Source: Pseudomonas silesiensis (GTDB lineage Bacteria; Pseudomonadota; Gammaproteobacteria; Pseudomonadales; Pseudomonadaceae). Taken from it: a stretch of 64,000 bases of DNA. How positions within the stretch are numbered: position 1 is the stretch's first letter; each line of letters begins with the position of its first letter. The DNA lies in contig NZ_CP014870.1 of assembly GCF_001661075.1 (NCBI RefSeq), positions 5,771,703-5,835,702 on the forward strand. The letters are read 5' to 3'. The translations under genes and the position numbers were made by a program. Under the pieces are notes generated by a model. The model was given only the letters and a program-made list of their open reading frames with translations. It ran no database searches and had not been told where the DNA came from. Positions 52,709-63,075 of the stretch are shown piece after piece.

Positions 52709-53080
52709 ATGTACATCGGCCAAGCCGCGCAACGCTCCGGAACCACGATCAAGAGCATCCGCCATTACGAATCGATCGGCTTGCTGCCGGTTGCCCGGCG
52801 ACTGGGAAAATACCGCCTCTATGATCAGCAAAGCGTCGATCTGCTGATCTTCATCAAGTGCGCTCAGCAGCTGGGGTTCCGGCTCAAGGAGTTGCAGGCG
52901 ATCTTTGCCGGGCATCAAGGCCAGGCCATGCCCTGGGCACTGGCGCAGCAGGCCATCGAGGCCAAGAAGCGCGAAATAAGCGAGCGGATGGCCACGCTCG
53001 CGCACCAGCACGCGCAATTGGTCGAGTTCGAGGGCAGTCTCCTGCAAGCCCGGATCAATTGCCCGCTGGAGAGTCTTTGA
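52709..53080 (+). CDS. MerR-family transcriptional regulator
   Basis: The 123-residue protein starts MYIGQAAQRSGTTIKSIRHY, with the MerR HTH (residues 1-70: ESIGLLPVARRLGKYRLYDQ) and a dimerising coiled coil (IEAKKREISERMATLAHQHA). Only one cysteine (C118) lies near the C-terminus, so metal sensing of the MerR/CueR kind is uncertain; a redox or aromatic ligand is possible. It likely regulates the oxidoreductase gene 48 bases upstream. Confidence 0.88.
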   Translation: MYIGQAAQRSGTTIKSIRHYESIGLLPVARRLGKYRLYDQQSVDLLIFIKCAQQLGFRLKELQAIFAGHQGQAMPWALAQQAIEAKKREISERMATLAHQHAQLVEFEGSLLQARINCPLESL

Positions 53081-53202
53081 GGGTATGGCGCGTTTCTGGG
53101 CAGTTCGATGTCGACCCCAGACAACTGACCGGCGAGCCGACGCTATAGGGTGCGTCTTCAGTTCTCGAACGCTACTTCAATAGCTCAAGGCCCGGAGTCC
53201 AC

Positions 53203-53547
53203 ATGACCGCACCTATTACCGTTCTTCGCGACACTCACCCGCTGCCGGTACTCGACGCCTGCAAATGGGAAAAACTCGAAGGCGACCCGCACACCGTCAA
53301 CCTCAACGCCTACACCAGCGAAGACGGCAGCAAGATCATGGGCACCTGGATCTGCACGCCGGGCAAGTGGTATGTGGAATACGTGAAGTGGGAATACTGC
53401 GATTTCCGCGAGGGGTACTGCATCATCACCCCAGAGGGCAAGGAGCCGATCCATCTGCGCGCCGGTGATATTTTCGTCATCGAGCCGGGCATGAAAGGCA
53501 CGTGGGAAGTGGTTGAGACCGTGCGCAAGTATTTCGTGTTTGCCTGA
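53203..53547 (+). CDS. Cupin-domain (DUF861-type) protein
   Basis: This 114-residue protein is a single cupin: KIMGTWICTPGKWYVEYVKW, then EYCDFREGYCIITPEGKEPI and LRAGDIFVIEPGMKGTWEVV. The conserved W, E and G pattern fits the cupin_3 (DUF861, ureidoglycolate-type) group, while few histidines are present, so metal binding is doubtful. Substrate unknown. It ends in a clear hairpin at 53556. Confidence 0.82.
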   Translation: MTAPITVLRDTHPLPVLDACKWEKLEGDPHTVNLNAYTSEDGSKIMGTWICTPGKWYVEYVKWEYCDFREGYCIITPEGKEPIHLRAGDIFVIEPGMKGTWEVVETVRKYFVFA

Positions 53548-53555
53548 TGTAAAAA

Positions 53556-53586
53556 ACCGGGAGATCACCCGACGTGATTTCCCGGT
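53556..53586 (+). terminator. Hairpin after cupin gene
   Basis: ACCGGGAGATCAC pairs with GTGATTTCCCGGT (one mismatch) around CCGAC. A-rich sequence precedes it, and no long T-run follows. Confidence 0.6.
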
Positions 53587-53612
53587 AAATGTCCTTGGGT
53601 ACATACAATCCC

Positions 53613-53700
53613 AGTGGGAGCGAGCTTGCTCGCGATGGCGGTGGATCAGTCACATCAGTGTGAATGTTCCGGCCCCATCGCGAGCAAGCTCGCTCCCACA
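53613..53700. repeat. REP pair
   Basis: GTGGGAGCGAGCTTGCTCGC at 53614 and its inverse GCGAGCAAGCTCGCTCCCAC ending at 53699 form a doublet in the convergent gap before mmsB. Confidence 0.92.
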
Positions 53701-53715
53701 GGGTTTACACAGGTT

Positions 53716-54603
53716 TTACAGTGGTTTGCGATAGCTGTTGATGATCGCCGAGAAGTCCTTCCCTCCTTCCCCACGTTGACTCATCGCCTGATACAACTGC
53801 TGCGCCACCGCGCCCAGCACCACCGGTTGGTGGGCCTGACGCGCCGCTTCCGTGGCCAGCCCCAGATCCTTGAGCATCAACTCGGCACCGAAACCGCCGG
53901 TATAGCCGCGCGAGGCCGGCGCCGTTTCGACAATGCCCGGCCACGGGTTGTACATCTCCGAACTCCAGCAACGTCCGGTGGAACTGTTGATGACGCCCGC
54001 CAGCACGGTGCTGTCGATCCCTAGGGCTTCGCCCAGGGCCATGGCTTCGCTGACGCCGACCATGGAAATCCCCAGCAGCAGGTTGTTGCAGATCTTGGCG
54101 ATTTGCCCGGTGCCGACTTCGCCGCAACGGACGATGTTGCGGCCCATCTGCGCCAGCACCGGTTGCAGGGTGGCGAACAGTTCCGGGGTGGCACCCACCA
54201 TGAAGGTCAGGGTCCCCGCCGCTGCACCGCCGGTACCGCCGGAAACCGGCGCATCGGCCATGGCCACGCCTTGTTTGGCGGCGGCCGCGGCCACATCACG
54301 GACAGTCTGCGGATCGATGGTGCTGCAATCCACGGCCGGCACGCCCTTGCCGATACCCGCCAGCACGCCGTCTTCACCCAGCCAGACGCTGCGCACATGC
54401 ACCGCGGCAGGCAGCATGGTGATCACCAGTTCGGCGTCTTGAGCCGCTTCACGGGCCGAAGCGCTGATGCTGCCGCCCAGTTGCTCCAGCTCCGCCAGTA
54501 CGGTTTTGTTCAGGTCGACCAAGCGCAGCGAATGGCCAGCCTTGATCAGGTTGCGCGCCATTGGCGCACCCATGTTGCCGAGACCGATAAAAGCGATTTT
54601 CAT
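53716..54603 (-). CDS. mmsB: 3-hydroxyisobutyrate dehydrogenase
   Basis: The 295-residue enzyme starts MKIAFIGLGNMGAPMARNLI, the NAD-binding Rossmann motif of beta-hydroxyacid dehydrogenases. It continues with DAPVSGGTGGAAAGTLTFMV (substrate motif) and GQIAKICNNLLLGISM, including the catalytic lysine K171. It oxidises 3-hydroxyisobutyrate to methylmalonate semialdehyde in valine breakdown. The start lies 10 bases after the mmsA stop, forming the usual mmsA-mmsB operon. Confidence 0.95.
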   Translation of the reverse strand: MKIAFIGLGNMGAPMARNLIKAGHSLRLVDLNKTVLAELEQLGGSISASAREAAQDAELVITMLPAAVHVRSVWLGEDGVLAGIGKGVPAVDCSTIDPQTVRDVAAAAAKQGVAMADAPVSGGTGGAAAGTLTFMVGATPELFATLQPVLAQMGRNIVRCGEVGTGQIAKICNNLLLGISMVGVSEAMALGEALGIDSTVLAGVINSSTGRCWSSEMYNPWPGIVETAPASRGYTGGFGAELMLKDLGLATEAARQAHQPVVLGAVAQQLYQAMSQRGEGGKDFSAIINSYRKPL

Positions 54604-54613
54604 GTCCGGCTCC

Positions 54614-56140
54614 TTAACGCAAGTTGATGGTGGTGTTCACACCGTCATTGACGCTGTTGTCATCGAACCAGCGACTGGTGACAGTCTTGGTTTGAGTGTA
54701 GAACTGCACCACTTGCTTGCCATACGGGCCGAGGTCGCCGAGTTTGGAACCACGGGAACCGGTGAAGCTGAAGAACGGCACCGGCACCGGAATCGGGATG
54801 TTGATGCCGACCTGGCCGACGTCGATTTCGCTCTGGAATTTACGCGCCGCCGCACCGCTCTGGGTGAACAACCCCGTGCCGTTGCCGAACGGGTTGGCGT
54901 TGACCAGCGCGATGGCCTCGTCGAGGGTATCGACTTCCAGTACCACCAGTACCGGGCCGAAGATTTCCTGGGTGTAGATCTGCATCTCGGGCGTCACGCC
55001 GGAGAACAGGGTCGGGCCGACAAAGTTGCCTTTCTCGAAGCCGGGAACTGTAATCTCACGACCGTCCAGTTCCAGCTTGGCGCCTTCCTTGATGCCGCTC
55101 TCGATCAAATCCAGAATCCGCGCCTTGGCCTTTTTGGAAATCACTGGACCAACATCAGTGCCCGGCTCACTGCCCGCATTCACTTTGAGTTTCTGCGCCA
55201 GCGCCTTCAGGTCTGGCAGCCATTGCTTGGCCGCGCCCACCAGCACCACGACGGATGTGGCCATGCAGCGTTGCCCGGCCGCACCGAAACCGGCACCGAC
55301 CAGTGCATTGAGCGCTTGTTCGCGGTTGGCATCCGGCAGCACAACAGCGTGGTTCTTCGCGCCCATCATCGATTGCACGCGCTTGCCGTGTTTGCCGGCC
55401 AGGTCGTAGACGTGAGTACCGACGGCAGTCGAACCAACGAAGGACACTGCCTTGATGTCTTTATGGGTGCAGAGCGCATCCACCACGTCTTTACCGCCAT
55501 GAACGACGTTGAGCACGCCCGCCGGCACGCCGGCTTCGATCGCCAGCTCCACCAGCAGCATGGTCGACATCGGGTCCTGTTCGGACGGCTTGAGAACGAA
55601 GGTGTTGCCGCAGGCGATGGCCATCGGGAACATCCACAACGGAATCATCGCCGGGAAGTTGAACGGGGTGATGCCGGCGCACACGCCGATCGGCTGGCGC
55701 AGGGTGTAGGTATCGACGCCGCCGGCGACGTTCTCGGCGAATTCGCCCATTTGCAGGCTGCCGATGGAGCAGGCGTGCTCGACCACTTCCAGGCCACGGA
55801 AGATATCGCCTTCAGCGTCGGCGATGGTTTTGCCCTGTTCGTTGCTGAGCACCACGGCGATGCGCTTGGAGTGCTCGCGAATCAGGGCCTGGAGCTTGAG
55901 CATGATGCGCATCCGCGCGCCGATCGGCGTCAGCTTCCAGGTCTGGAAGGCGCGGTGGGCGGCGCTGATCGCGGCGTCCACTTCCTGCGCGGTGGCGAAC
56001 GGAACCTTGGCCAGCACTTGCTGGGTGGCCGGGTTGATGATGTCGTGCCATTCGGTGGTCTGGGACTCGACCCACTCGCCGTCGATCAACAGCTTGACCT
56101 TTTGAACGGTAGTGTCGTTTGGCGTGAGCGATGCGTTCAT
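54614..56140 (-). CDS. mmsA: Methylmalonate-semialdehyde dehydrogenase (CoA-acylating)
   Basis: This 508-residue aldehyde dehydrogenase starts [20 protein letters not shown] after AGGAG. It has [31 protein letters not shown] and the catalytic cysteine in [13 protein letters not shown]. It converts methylmalonate semialdehyde, from valine, to propionyl-CoA. A longer frame to 56308 overlaps the divergent LysR gene and is not used. mmsB follows. The divergent LysR-type gene at 56303 is the likely regulator, in place of the AraC-type MmsR of P. aeruginosa. Confidence 0.94.
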   Translation of the reverse strand: MNASLTPNDTTVQKVKLLIDGEWVESQTTEWHDIINPATQQVLAKVPFATAQEVDAAISAAHRAFQTWKLTPIGARMRIMLKLQALIREHSKRIAVVLSNEQGKTIADAEGDIFRGLEVVEHACSIGSLQMGEFAENVAGGVDTYTLRQPIGVCAGITPFNFPAMIPLWMFPMAIACGNTFVLKPSEQDPMSTMLLVELAIEAGVPAGVLNVVHGGKDVVDALCTHKDIKAVSFVGSTAVGTHVYDLAGKHGKRVQSMMGAKNHAVVLPDANREQALNALVGAGFGAAGQRCMATSVVVLVGAAKQWLPDLKALAQKLKVNAGSEPGTDVGPVISKKAKARILDLIESGIKEGAKLELDGREITVPGFEKGNFVGPTLFSGVTPEMQIYTQEIFGPVLVVLEVDTLDEAIALVNANPFGNGTGLFTQSGAAARKFQSEIDVGQVGINIPIPVPVPFFSFTGSRGSKLGDLGPYGKQVVQFYTQTKTVTSRWFDDNSVNDGVNTTINLR

Positions 56141-56302
56141 GCTGGTCTCCTGGACGTTGTTGTTATCTAGAGAAGTATCGGGGGAGCCAAGGCGAAAAAA
56201 CCGCCTTGCGATAAGACATGTGTCGCGAATTGGTTGTCGGACTGTTTTTGGAGTATAGATGTGCAAACTTCTAATAAGAACGCACATAAAAGCCGGTCCA
56301 TC

Positions 56303-57250
56303 ATGCAAAAAAACATCACGTCCTTAGGTTCGCTGAACTGGGATGACCTCAAGTTTTTTCTCGAAGTCGCCCGCACGCGCAAGGCCAGCACTGCGGCCAA
56401 GCGCCTGGCGGTGGACTACACCACCGTGTCGCGGCGCATCAGTTCGCTGGAAGCGGCGCTGGGCACACTGCTGTTCGAAAAATCCCGGACCAGCGGCTTC
56501 GTCCTGACCGCCGAAGGTCAGCGCCTGCTCGGGTATGCCGAGTCGATCGAAAGCACCCTGCACATGGCCTGCGAGCAGGTCTCCGGGTCTGGCGTAGCGT
56601 TATCCGGCCATGTGCGCATGGGCTGCACCGAAGGTTTCGGCAGCTTTTTCATCACCCCGCAGCTTAGCCATTTCGTCGACGCCTACCCGGCGATCTCGGT
56701 CGACATCCTGCCGCTGCCGCACTTCATCAGCCTGTCCAAGCGCGAGGCCGACATCGTTATCGCCCTGGAGCGACCGGAGCACGGTCCGTATGTCTGCTGC
56801 AAGCTCTGCGACTACCGATTGCAGCTCTATGCGACCCAGGACTATCTGGACAAGCACCCGCCGATCCGCCGCCCGGCAGACCTGGGTAAACATTCGTTCA
56901 TCAGTTATGTCGACGATCTGGCGTTCAGCTCGGAGCTGTTGTACCTGGCCAACGTGCTGCCGGGCGCCAGCGCCAACCTGCGCAGCACCAGCGTGATCGC
57001 GCAATTCGTCGCGGCACAGCAAGGACGGTCGCTGGCGATTCTGCCGTGCTTCCTGGCCGCCCAGGATTCGCGCTTGCTGGCGGTGTTGCCGCAAGAGATC
57101 ACCATTACCCGACAGTTCTGGATGTACTGCCGCGAGGACCTGCGCAAGCTCAAGCGGATTACCCTGTTGTGGGATTACATCCGCGCGGTGACTGAGCAGA
57201 ATCAGGGCCTGTTGATGGGAGAGAGCCGGGACATGTTGTTTGCCGATTAG
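56303..57250 (+). CDS. LysR-family regulator, likely of mmsAB
   Basis: The 315-residue regulator starts [20 protein letters not shown], with [23 protein letters not shown] (about residues 27-46) and an effector domain ([20 protein letters not shown]). It is divergent from mmsA with a 162-base gap, which points to control of valine catabolism. A longer frame from 56234 is possible, but the family usually starts close to the HTH. It converges on recD with 30 bases between. Confidence 0.87.
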   Translation: MQKNITSLGSLNWDDLKFFLEVARTRKASTAAKRLAVDYTTVSRRISSLEAALGTLLFEKSRTSGFVLTAEGQRLLGYAESIESTLHMACEQVSGSGVALSGHVRMGCTEGFGSFFITPQLSHFVDAYPAISVDILPLPHFISLSKREADIVIALERPEHGPYVCCKLCDYRLQLYATQDYLDKHPPIRRPADLGKHSFISYVDDLAFSSELLYLANVLPGASANLRSTSVIAQFVAAQQGRSLAILPCFLAAQDSRLLAVLPQEITITRQFWMYCREDLRKLKRITLLWDYIRAVTEQNQGLLMGESRDMLFAD

Positions 57251-57280
57251 TCGGCGTTCGCACCGTGTCCCCGCTCCCTT

Positions 57281-59389
57281 TCAATCACCCGCCAAGGGCG
57301 GCTCTTCCAGCTCCAGCATCAACCCGCTCAAGCGCTTGACCTTGCGCCGCACCGCTTCTTCGAATACCCCGGCGCGCGGTTCGATCAAGGTGAACCAGTG
57401 CTTGGCCCGGGTAATGCCGGTATAGATCAGCTCTTTAGTGAGGACCGGGTTGAGGGCGTCCGGCAGGATCAACGCCGTATGGGCAAACTCAGAACCCTGG
57501 GACTTGTGCACGGTCATGGCGTACACGGTTTCGACATCATTGAGCCGGCTCGGCAAAACAAAGCGCACGCCGCCCTGTCCGTCATTGCGCGGGAACGCCA
57601 CACGCAGCACGTGCTTCCCGGCGTCGGGACCATCACGTTCCGGCAACTTGAGCGCGATGCCGATATCGCCGTTCATCAGGCCCAGGCCATAGTCGTTACG
57701 GGTCATGAGCACCGGGCGGCCTTCGTACCATTGGTGGTCACTGTCAATCAGCCGCGCCTTGAGCAGTGCGGCGGTGACCCGTTGATTCAAGCCCTCCACG
57801 CCCCAGGGTCCCTTGCGCACGGCGCACAACAACTGGAACGCGTCGAAGGCTTGCAGCACGCCACGCGCCCAGTCGACCCAGGATTGATCATGCAGCGGTC
57901 GGTCGAGCGCTGGCCGCTGGCTGCGCAGCAAGGTCAGGTAATGCCGATACCCTTGCGGCCCGTCGCCATGCCCCTCGAGCAGCAGGCGTTCCAGCGCTCG
58001 ATCCTGCTCCCCCTTGAGCGACAGGCTAAACACGTCGTCGTGACTGCGCATTGCAAGGAGCTTGCGCGCTTGCTCAGGGTGCTGCTGGTTGACCCAACGC
58101 GCCAGTTGTCCAATGCCGCTGCCCTCACCGAACCGCCGTGAGTGGCGCAGCATCACCACTTGCTGGGCGAGTGGATGAGTTCCTTCGATGTCTTCGTGCA
58201 AACCGCTGGCGTCCAGACGTTCGCCACTGACCGACTCCAGCCACTGCCGGGTCTGCGGGCTGTACCAACCGGCCTCGGCATCGCGGCACAGATCACCGAG
58301 CACGGCACCGGCCTCCACCGACGCCAGCTGGTCCTTGTCCCCCAGCAGCACCAGTCGGGCATGGGCCGGCATCGCGTCGAGCAGGTTGGCCATCATTTCC
58401 AGGTCGATCATCGAGGCTTCGTCCACCACCAGCACATCCAGCGGCAGGCGATTGCCCGCGTGATGCCGGAAATGGCGGGTACCGGGACGGCTGCCGAGCA
58501 GGCGGTGCACGGTGGTGACGTCCGAGGGAATTTTGTCCCGTATCGTTTCGGCGACTTCCAGGGTGCGAACCTGGGCACTGATGGACTCGGTCAGCCGCGC
58601 GGCGGCTTTGCCGGTGGGGGCGGCGAGACGGATGCGCAAGGGTTTGCCTGCCTCCACCGCCGGCGCCTGCAGCAGGGCCAGCAAGCGCACGACGGTCGTG
58701 GTTTTGCCGGTGCCCGGGCCACCGGTGACAATGCTGAAGGCACTGCGGGTCGCCAGGGCGCAGGCGAGTTTCTGCCAGTCGATCACTTCGCCGGGCCGGG
58801 CGGGGCCGAACAGGCCGGTCAGGCGTTGGGACAAGTCTTCCGGGGTGGTTTCGTGTTCCGCCAGGCGTTGTCGCAGCGAGTGATCGATACGCCGTTCGTA
58901 AGCCCAGTAGCGACGCAAGTACAGGCGTTTGCCCGATAGCACCAATGGCCGCTGCTGCGCTGCTTCACGACAGTCGACTGCCAACGCGACCAGATTGGAG
59001 GCGGCCAGCACCTTGCACCAGTGAGCGCCGTCCAGCGCCTGGAGCAATTGCGACGGCAACACCATCGCGTCACTGTGCAGATCCCCTTCGGGCGGCAACG
59101 ACAGGGCGAAGTCCGGCTCTTTGAGGGTCTCGAACAGATCCAGGCAGACATGCCCGTGGCCCAGCTGGTGGCTGGTCAGTGCCGCGGCCAGCAGCACCAG
59201 GGGATCATCATCGGGCGCGAGTTCATGCAGAAAGGCGACGAAGGCCTTGTCCAGCGCCCGCAACCAGCCGCGCTCGACCCAGCGCGTGAGCAACAGCAAC
59301 AGGTCATCGGCGCGACTCAAGGGGGCAAGGTCCGCCAGGCTGTCGGCGGCCAATGGCGTGGGCAGCAAATCGGCGAAGGTGCGACTCAT
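57281..59389 (-). CDS. recD: Exonuclease V alpha subunit RecD
   Basis: The 702-residue protein starts MSRTFADLLPTPLAADSLAD and has the superfamily 1 helicase motifs: Walker A in VTGGPGTGKTTTVVRLLALL, DEASMIDLEMMANLL, VLLGDKDQLASVEAGAVLGD and the C-terminal TVHKSQGSEFAHTALILPD. RecD is the fast 5'-3' helicase of RecBCD, which processes double-strand ends and degrades foreign DNA. Its start overlaps the recB stop by 4 bases. Confidence 0.95.
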   Translation of the reverse strand: MSRTFADLLPTPLAADSLADLAPLSRADDLLLLLTRWVERGWLRALDKAFVAFLHELAPDDDPLVLLAAALTSHQLGHGHVCLDLFETLKEPDFALSLPPEGDLHSDAMVLPSQLLQALDGAHWCKVLAASNLVALAVDCREAAQQRPLVLSGKRLYLRRYWAYERRIDHSLRQRLAEHETTPEDLSQRLTGLFGPARPGEVIDWQKLACALATRSAFSIVTGGPGTGKTTTVVRLLALLQAPAVEAGKPLRIRLAAPTGKAAARLTESISAQVRTLEVAETIRDKIPSDVTTVHRLLGSRPGTRHFRHHAGNRLPLDVLVVDEASMIDLEMMANLLDAMPAHARLVLLGDKDQLASVEAGAVLGDLCRDAEAGWYSPQTRQWLESVSGERLDASGLHEDIEGTHPLAQQVVMLRHSRRFGEGSGIGQLARWVNQQHPEQARKLLAMRSHDDVFSLSLKGEQDRALERLLLEGHGDGPQGYRHYLTLLRSQRPALDRPLHDQSWVDWARGVLQAFDAFQLLCAVRKGPWGVEGLNQRVTAALLKARLIDSDHQWYEGRPVLMTRNDYGLGLMNGDIGIALKLPERDGPDAGKHVLRVAFPRNDGQGGVRFVLPSRLNDVETVYAMTVHKSQGSEFAHTALILPDALNPVLTKELIYTGITRAKHWFTLIEPRAGVFEEAVRRKVKRLSGLMLELEEPPLAGD

Positions 59390-62300
59390 AGCAATTCTCC
59401 CTGTACCCAGGCCGCTTCTGCCTTGGGCTCTGGCTTGCCCTGGAACATCCGGTCCAGGCGCTCGATCAGTTCTTTTGGCGGACGGGTGAAGTACACGCCC
59501 TGGCTGGGTGCGCGCGTTCCCCGCAGGAACAGGTACAGCGCACCGCCGACATGCCGGTCGTAATCGTAATCGGCAAGCCGCGCCTTGAGCTGACGGTGCA
59601 GGGCCAGCAGGTACAGCACGTATTGCAGGTCGTAACGGTTGTCGAGGATCGACTGCTCCATGGCCTGCCCGGTGTAGGCCGTGTCATCGACACCCAGCCA
59701 GTTGGATTTGTAGTCGGCGACGTAGTAACGGCCGTCGTGCTCGAATGTCAGGTCGATGAAGCCCTTGAACATGCCGTTGAGCATTACCGGTTCGGCCGCC
59801 ACCCGCGCCGCGCCGTTGTGGGTGTATTGGCGCACGAGTTCATCGAGCTTGAGCACATCGACCTTGTGGCTGGCGAACCAGAATTCCATCTCGACGCGGT
59901 ATTGGCTCAGTTGGCCGAGAACCACCGGCGACTGTCCGGCACCGACAGGCAGCGGCGATTTGAGCAGATGCTGCAGCCAGTCACTCAGGGCAGTGATCCA
60001 GCCTTCCCAGCCGCGCCGGTTACAGCGCCGGGCAATGGCGTCTTCCACCGCTTGCGGCGTGGCGGCAAAACTTTCGTCGCCGGCCCACTCCAGCAAGCCA
60101 TGCAGAAACGTACCGGGGCCTGGGCCACGGGGGAATCGATGGATGTCCGCGCCGCCGGCCACCACGTCTCGCGGTGCATGCGGATCGAGGCGTTCGTCGT
60201 CGAAGAGTTTTTGCGCTTGAGGACTTTCGGGAGCTTCGTCACTGCCCTCGCTCAGTCTCTCGCCAATGCGCAAGGCACTGTAAGAAGCGATCCACCAGTT
60301 TTCACTGGCCTTGCGCCGGGGGATCCGCGCAGCGAGCAGTGCCGCTTCGTTGTGTGGCGGATGGTAATGCTCGGCGCTCGCTTCAGGCATGTCACCGAAG
60401 CTCAATGCCGGGCAATCCTGCTGCAGGTCTTGCAGCCAACGCTTCAACCCGGCCGACTCAGCCAATGGCGCCCCGCCCCCCAGCAGATAACCCAAGGCCG
60501 ACAGGTGCAGCACCGAGCTGTGGTTATTGCCGCGCTTGAGGTCGGTCACCCCGAGCCAGCAAGCATGTTGCGCCCGGGTCAGGGCCACATAGAGCAGCCG
60601 CAGATCCTCGGCCAGGCGCTCGTCATCGGCCAGGGCAATCAACTCGGCCGTCGGCTTCAAGGTCACTTGGGCCTTGCCGCTGGCGTCGTGGTAATGCAAT
60701 GGCAGACGGCTGCCATCCACCGGCTTCGCCGAACAAATGAACGGCAGGAACACCAAGGGGTACTCAAGTCCCTTGGACTTGTGAATGGTCACCACCTTGA
60801 CCAATTGCTCATCGCTCTCCAGGCGCAAAATCTGCTCTTCGCCCGCCTGCCCGGACAACGCCAGGTGCTCGGACAGATGCCGGATCAGCGCCTGCTCGCC
60901 ATCAAGTTCGGCAGCGGCCTGTTGCAGCAACTCGGACAGGTGCAGCAGGTTGGTCAACACGCGCTCGCCATCGCTGCGCGCGATCAGTGCCTGGGGCAAG
61001 CGGAAGTCATGCAGCAAGCGCCGCAGCATGGGCAATACGCCCTGCTTGCGCCACAGCTCGCGATAACCGCGGAACTGCATGACCCGGGCTTCCCAGGCCA
61101 GTTCGTCCTGATTCAACCGCTCAAGTTCAGCCAGCGACAGGTTCAGCGTGATGCACGCCAGCGCCGCCCGCAGTGGACGCTCGACATCCGGCTCGGCGCA
61201 CGCCTTGAGCCAGGTCAATACATCGTGGGCTTCCTGGGCGGCGAACACCGAATCCTTGTCCGACAGGTAAACGCTGCGCACGCCCCGGGCCGAGAGTTCG
61301 GCGCGCACGGCCTGGGCTTCCTTGCCGTCGCGCACCAGGATCGCGATATCCGCCGGCAACAGGCCCCGAAAGTCTTTGCCGTCCTGGATGAAGCCGGCGC
61401 GCCCTTGTTGCCCGCCGTTGAGCAACGCCGTGATTTCACTGGCGCACGCGGCGGCCAGTTGTTGCCGGTACACCACGCCGGAGAGGGGCTGTTCGGCAGA
61501 CAGGTGCCAGACATTCAGAGCGGGGACAGCCCGGCCTTCAATGTGCAGCACTTCTTTGCGGCCCTGGGAGGCGACGGGCAGGAACGGCACCGGGTTCTCG
61601 CCGTTCTGTTCACGAAACAGGAAAGCGCCCCGCCCGGCCTCGCGCGACTCGGCACGCTCGAACACATGGTTCACCGCACTGACCATGCCATGGCTGGAGC
61701 GGAAGTTGGTGCCCAGGGTATGCAGGCGGCCAGCGGTGGCCTGGCGGGCGCGCAAGTAGGTATAGATGTCGGCACCACGGAAGGCATAGATCGCCTGCTT
61801 CGGGTCGCCGATCAGGAACAGGCCGCTTTCGGGGTTGTTGTCTTCAATGCGATAGATGCTTTCGAAGATCCGGTATTGCACCGGGTCGGTGTCCTGGAAT
61901 TCGTCGATCAGCGCCACCGGAAACTGCTCGCGGATCAAGGTGGCCAGGCGCTCGCCGCCCTCGGCTTGCAAGGCGGCATCGAGGCGCAGCAGCATGTCAT
62001 CGAAGCCCATCTCCGCGCGCCGGCGTTTCTCTTCTTCGAACCGCGCACCCACCCATTGGGCCGCATGTTGCAGGACCGCCGCATCGGGCGTCGGCAATCC
62101 ATCGAGGCTGAGCTTGAGGCCGGGCATCGCCTCCAGGCCGGGATGACGGGGCGCCTCACCCTTCCAGGCTTCAGCCATGCCATCGGGCGTCAGGCGCATG
62201 AAGCCGGTGCCGATATCCAGTTGTTCGAGGGATTCGTCTTCGGCCCAGGCTTTTATTTTTTCGAACCAGGGTTCGAAGTAACGCGCCTGCATCTTGCGCC

Positions 62301-63075
62301 CGTCGACGCTCTTGCTCGCAACACCTTGGTGACACAGAGCAAGCAGCTCATCCGCCCACTGGCGCCAGGGCATCTTGAGTTCGAGCAAGGCGGCCCGTCG
62401 TTCCACCAGGCATTGCGCGATCAGCTCGGCGGGCGCTTTACCCGCGACATTGTCGCGCTCGCTGGCAAACAGCCCACGTACTCGCGGCAACAAGGCCGCC
62501 GGGCCGCCCCAGTTGCTGCGAACCCAATTCAGCGCATCGCCTTGCATCGGGTAGCAGAACATTCGCCAGTAATCGCGCAGGACCTCACCGAGCAAATCGC
62601 TGTGATCGGTTTCCAGGGTCTGGGTGAACAGGCTGCCACTGTCGAACGCGTGTTCGCGCAACATGCGCTGGCACCAACTGTGGATGGTCGAAACGGCGGC
62701 TTCGTCCATCCACTGGGCGGCGATATCCAGGCGGTTTGCGCAGCCGGACCACTGCTCGGGCAGGTACTGATCGCGCAGCTCGGCAATCAGCGCGTCCGGT
62801 GCCGGGGTTTCCTCGCGGAAGAACCTCGCAGCCTCGGCCAGACGCGTGCGAATACGTTCGCGCAATTCTTTGGTGGCCGCATCGGTGAAGGTCACGACGA
62901 GGATTTGCGGGGGTAACAGCTCTCGTCCGAACCCGCTCGGTTCGCCACCGTGGCCCAGGACCAGGCGCAGGTAGAGGGCGGAAATGGTGAAGGTCTTGCC
63001 GGTCCCGGCGCTGGCTTCGATCAGTTGGCTGCCACGCAGCGGGAAGGCCAGGGCCAGCGGTGTTTTCGTGGTCAT
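59386..63075 (-). CDS. recB: Exonuclease V beta subunit RecB
   Basis: The 1229-residue protein starts MTTKTPLALAFPLRGSQLIE and carries Walker A ASAGTGKTFTISALYLRL, UvrD-type motifs VTFTDAATKELRERI, ALIDEFQDTDPVQYRIFESI, GDPKQAIYAFRGADIYTYL and VVTIHKSKGLEYPLVFLPF. The C-terminal nuclease has GFIDLTFEHDGRYYVADYKS with the catalytic D...DYK set. RecB gives both a 3'-5' helicase and the only nuclease site of RecBCD. It overlaps both neighbours by 4 bases. Confidence 0.96.
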   Translation of the reverse strand: MTTKTPLALAFPLRGSQLIEASAGTGKTFTISALYLRLVLGHGGEPSGFGRELLPPQILVVTFTDAATKELRERIRTRLAEAARFFREETPAPDALIAELRDQYLPEQWSGCANRLDIAAQWMDEAAVSTIHSWCQRMLREHAFDSGSLFTQTLETDHSDLLGEVLRDYWRMFCYPMQGDALNWVRSNWGGPAALLPRVRGLFASERDNVAGKAPAELIAQCLVERRAALLELKMPWRQWADELLALCHQGVASKSVDGRKMQARYFEPWFEKIKAWAEDESLEQLDIGTGFMRLTPDGMAEAWKGEAPRHPGLEAMPGLKLSLDGLPTPDAAVLQHAAQWVGARFEEEKRRRAEMGFDDMLLRLDAALQAEGGERLATLIREQFPVALIDEFQDTDPVQYRIFESIYRIEDNNPESGLFLIGDPKQAIYAFRGADIYTYLRARQATAGRLHTLGTNFRSSHGMVSAVNHVFERAESREAGRGAFLFREQNGENPVPFLPVASQGRKEVLHIEGRAVPALNVWHLSAEQPLSGVVYRQQLAAACASEITALLNGGQQGRAGFIQDGKDFRGLLPADIAILVRDGKEAQAVRAELSARGVRSVYLSDKDSVFAAQEAHDVLTWLKACAEPDVERPLRAALACITLNLSLAELERLNQDELAWEARVMQFRGYRELWRKQGVLPMLRRLLHDFRLPQALIARSDGERVLTNLLHLSELLQQAAAELDGEQALIRHLSEHLALSGQAGEEQILRLESDEQLVKVVTIHKSKGLEYPLVFLPFICSAKPVDGSRLPLHYHDASGKAQVTLKPTAELIALADDERLAEDLRLLYVALTRAQHACWLGVTDLKRGNNHSSVLHLSALGYLLGGGAPLAESAGLKRWLQDLQQDCPALSFGDMPEASAEHYHPPHNEAALLAARIPRRKASENWWIASYSALRIGERLSEGSDEAPESPQAQKLFDDERLDPHAPRDVVAGGADIHRFPRGPGPGTFLHGLLEWAGDESFAATPQAVEDAIARRCNRRGWEGWITALSDWLQHLLKSPLPVGAGQSPVVLGQLSQYRVEMEFWFASHKVDVLKLDELVRQYTHNGAARVAAEPVMLNGMFKGFIDLTFEHDGRYYVADYKSNWLGVDDTAYTGQAMEQSILDNRYDLQYVLYLLALHRQLKARLADYDYDRHVGGALYLFLRGTRAPSQGVYFTRPPKELIERLDRMFQGKPEPKAEAAWVQGELL

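Noticed and set aside
54467..56170. 567-codon plus-strand frame opposite mmsA
   Set aside because: Antisense to a catalytic-residue-complete aldehyde dehydrogenase.
59551..62916. 1121-codon plus-strand frame opposite recB
   Set aside because: recB is complete with all motifs on the other strand; the long open frame results from GC-rich codon bias.
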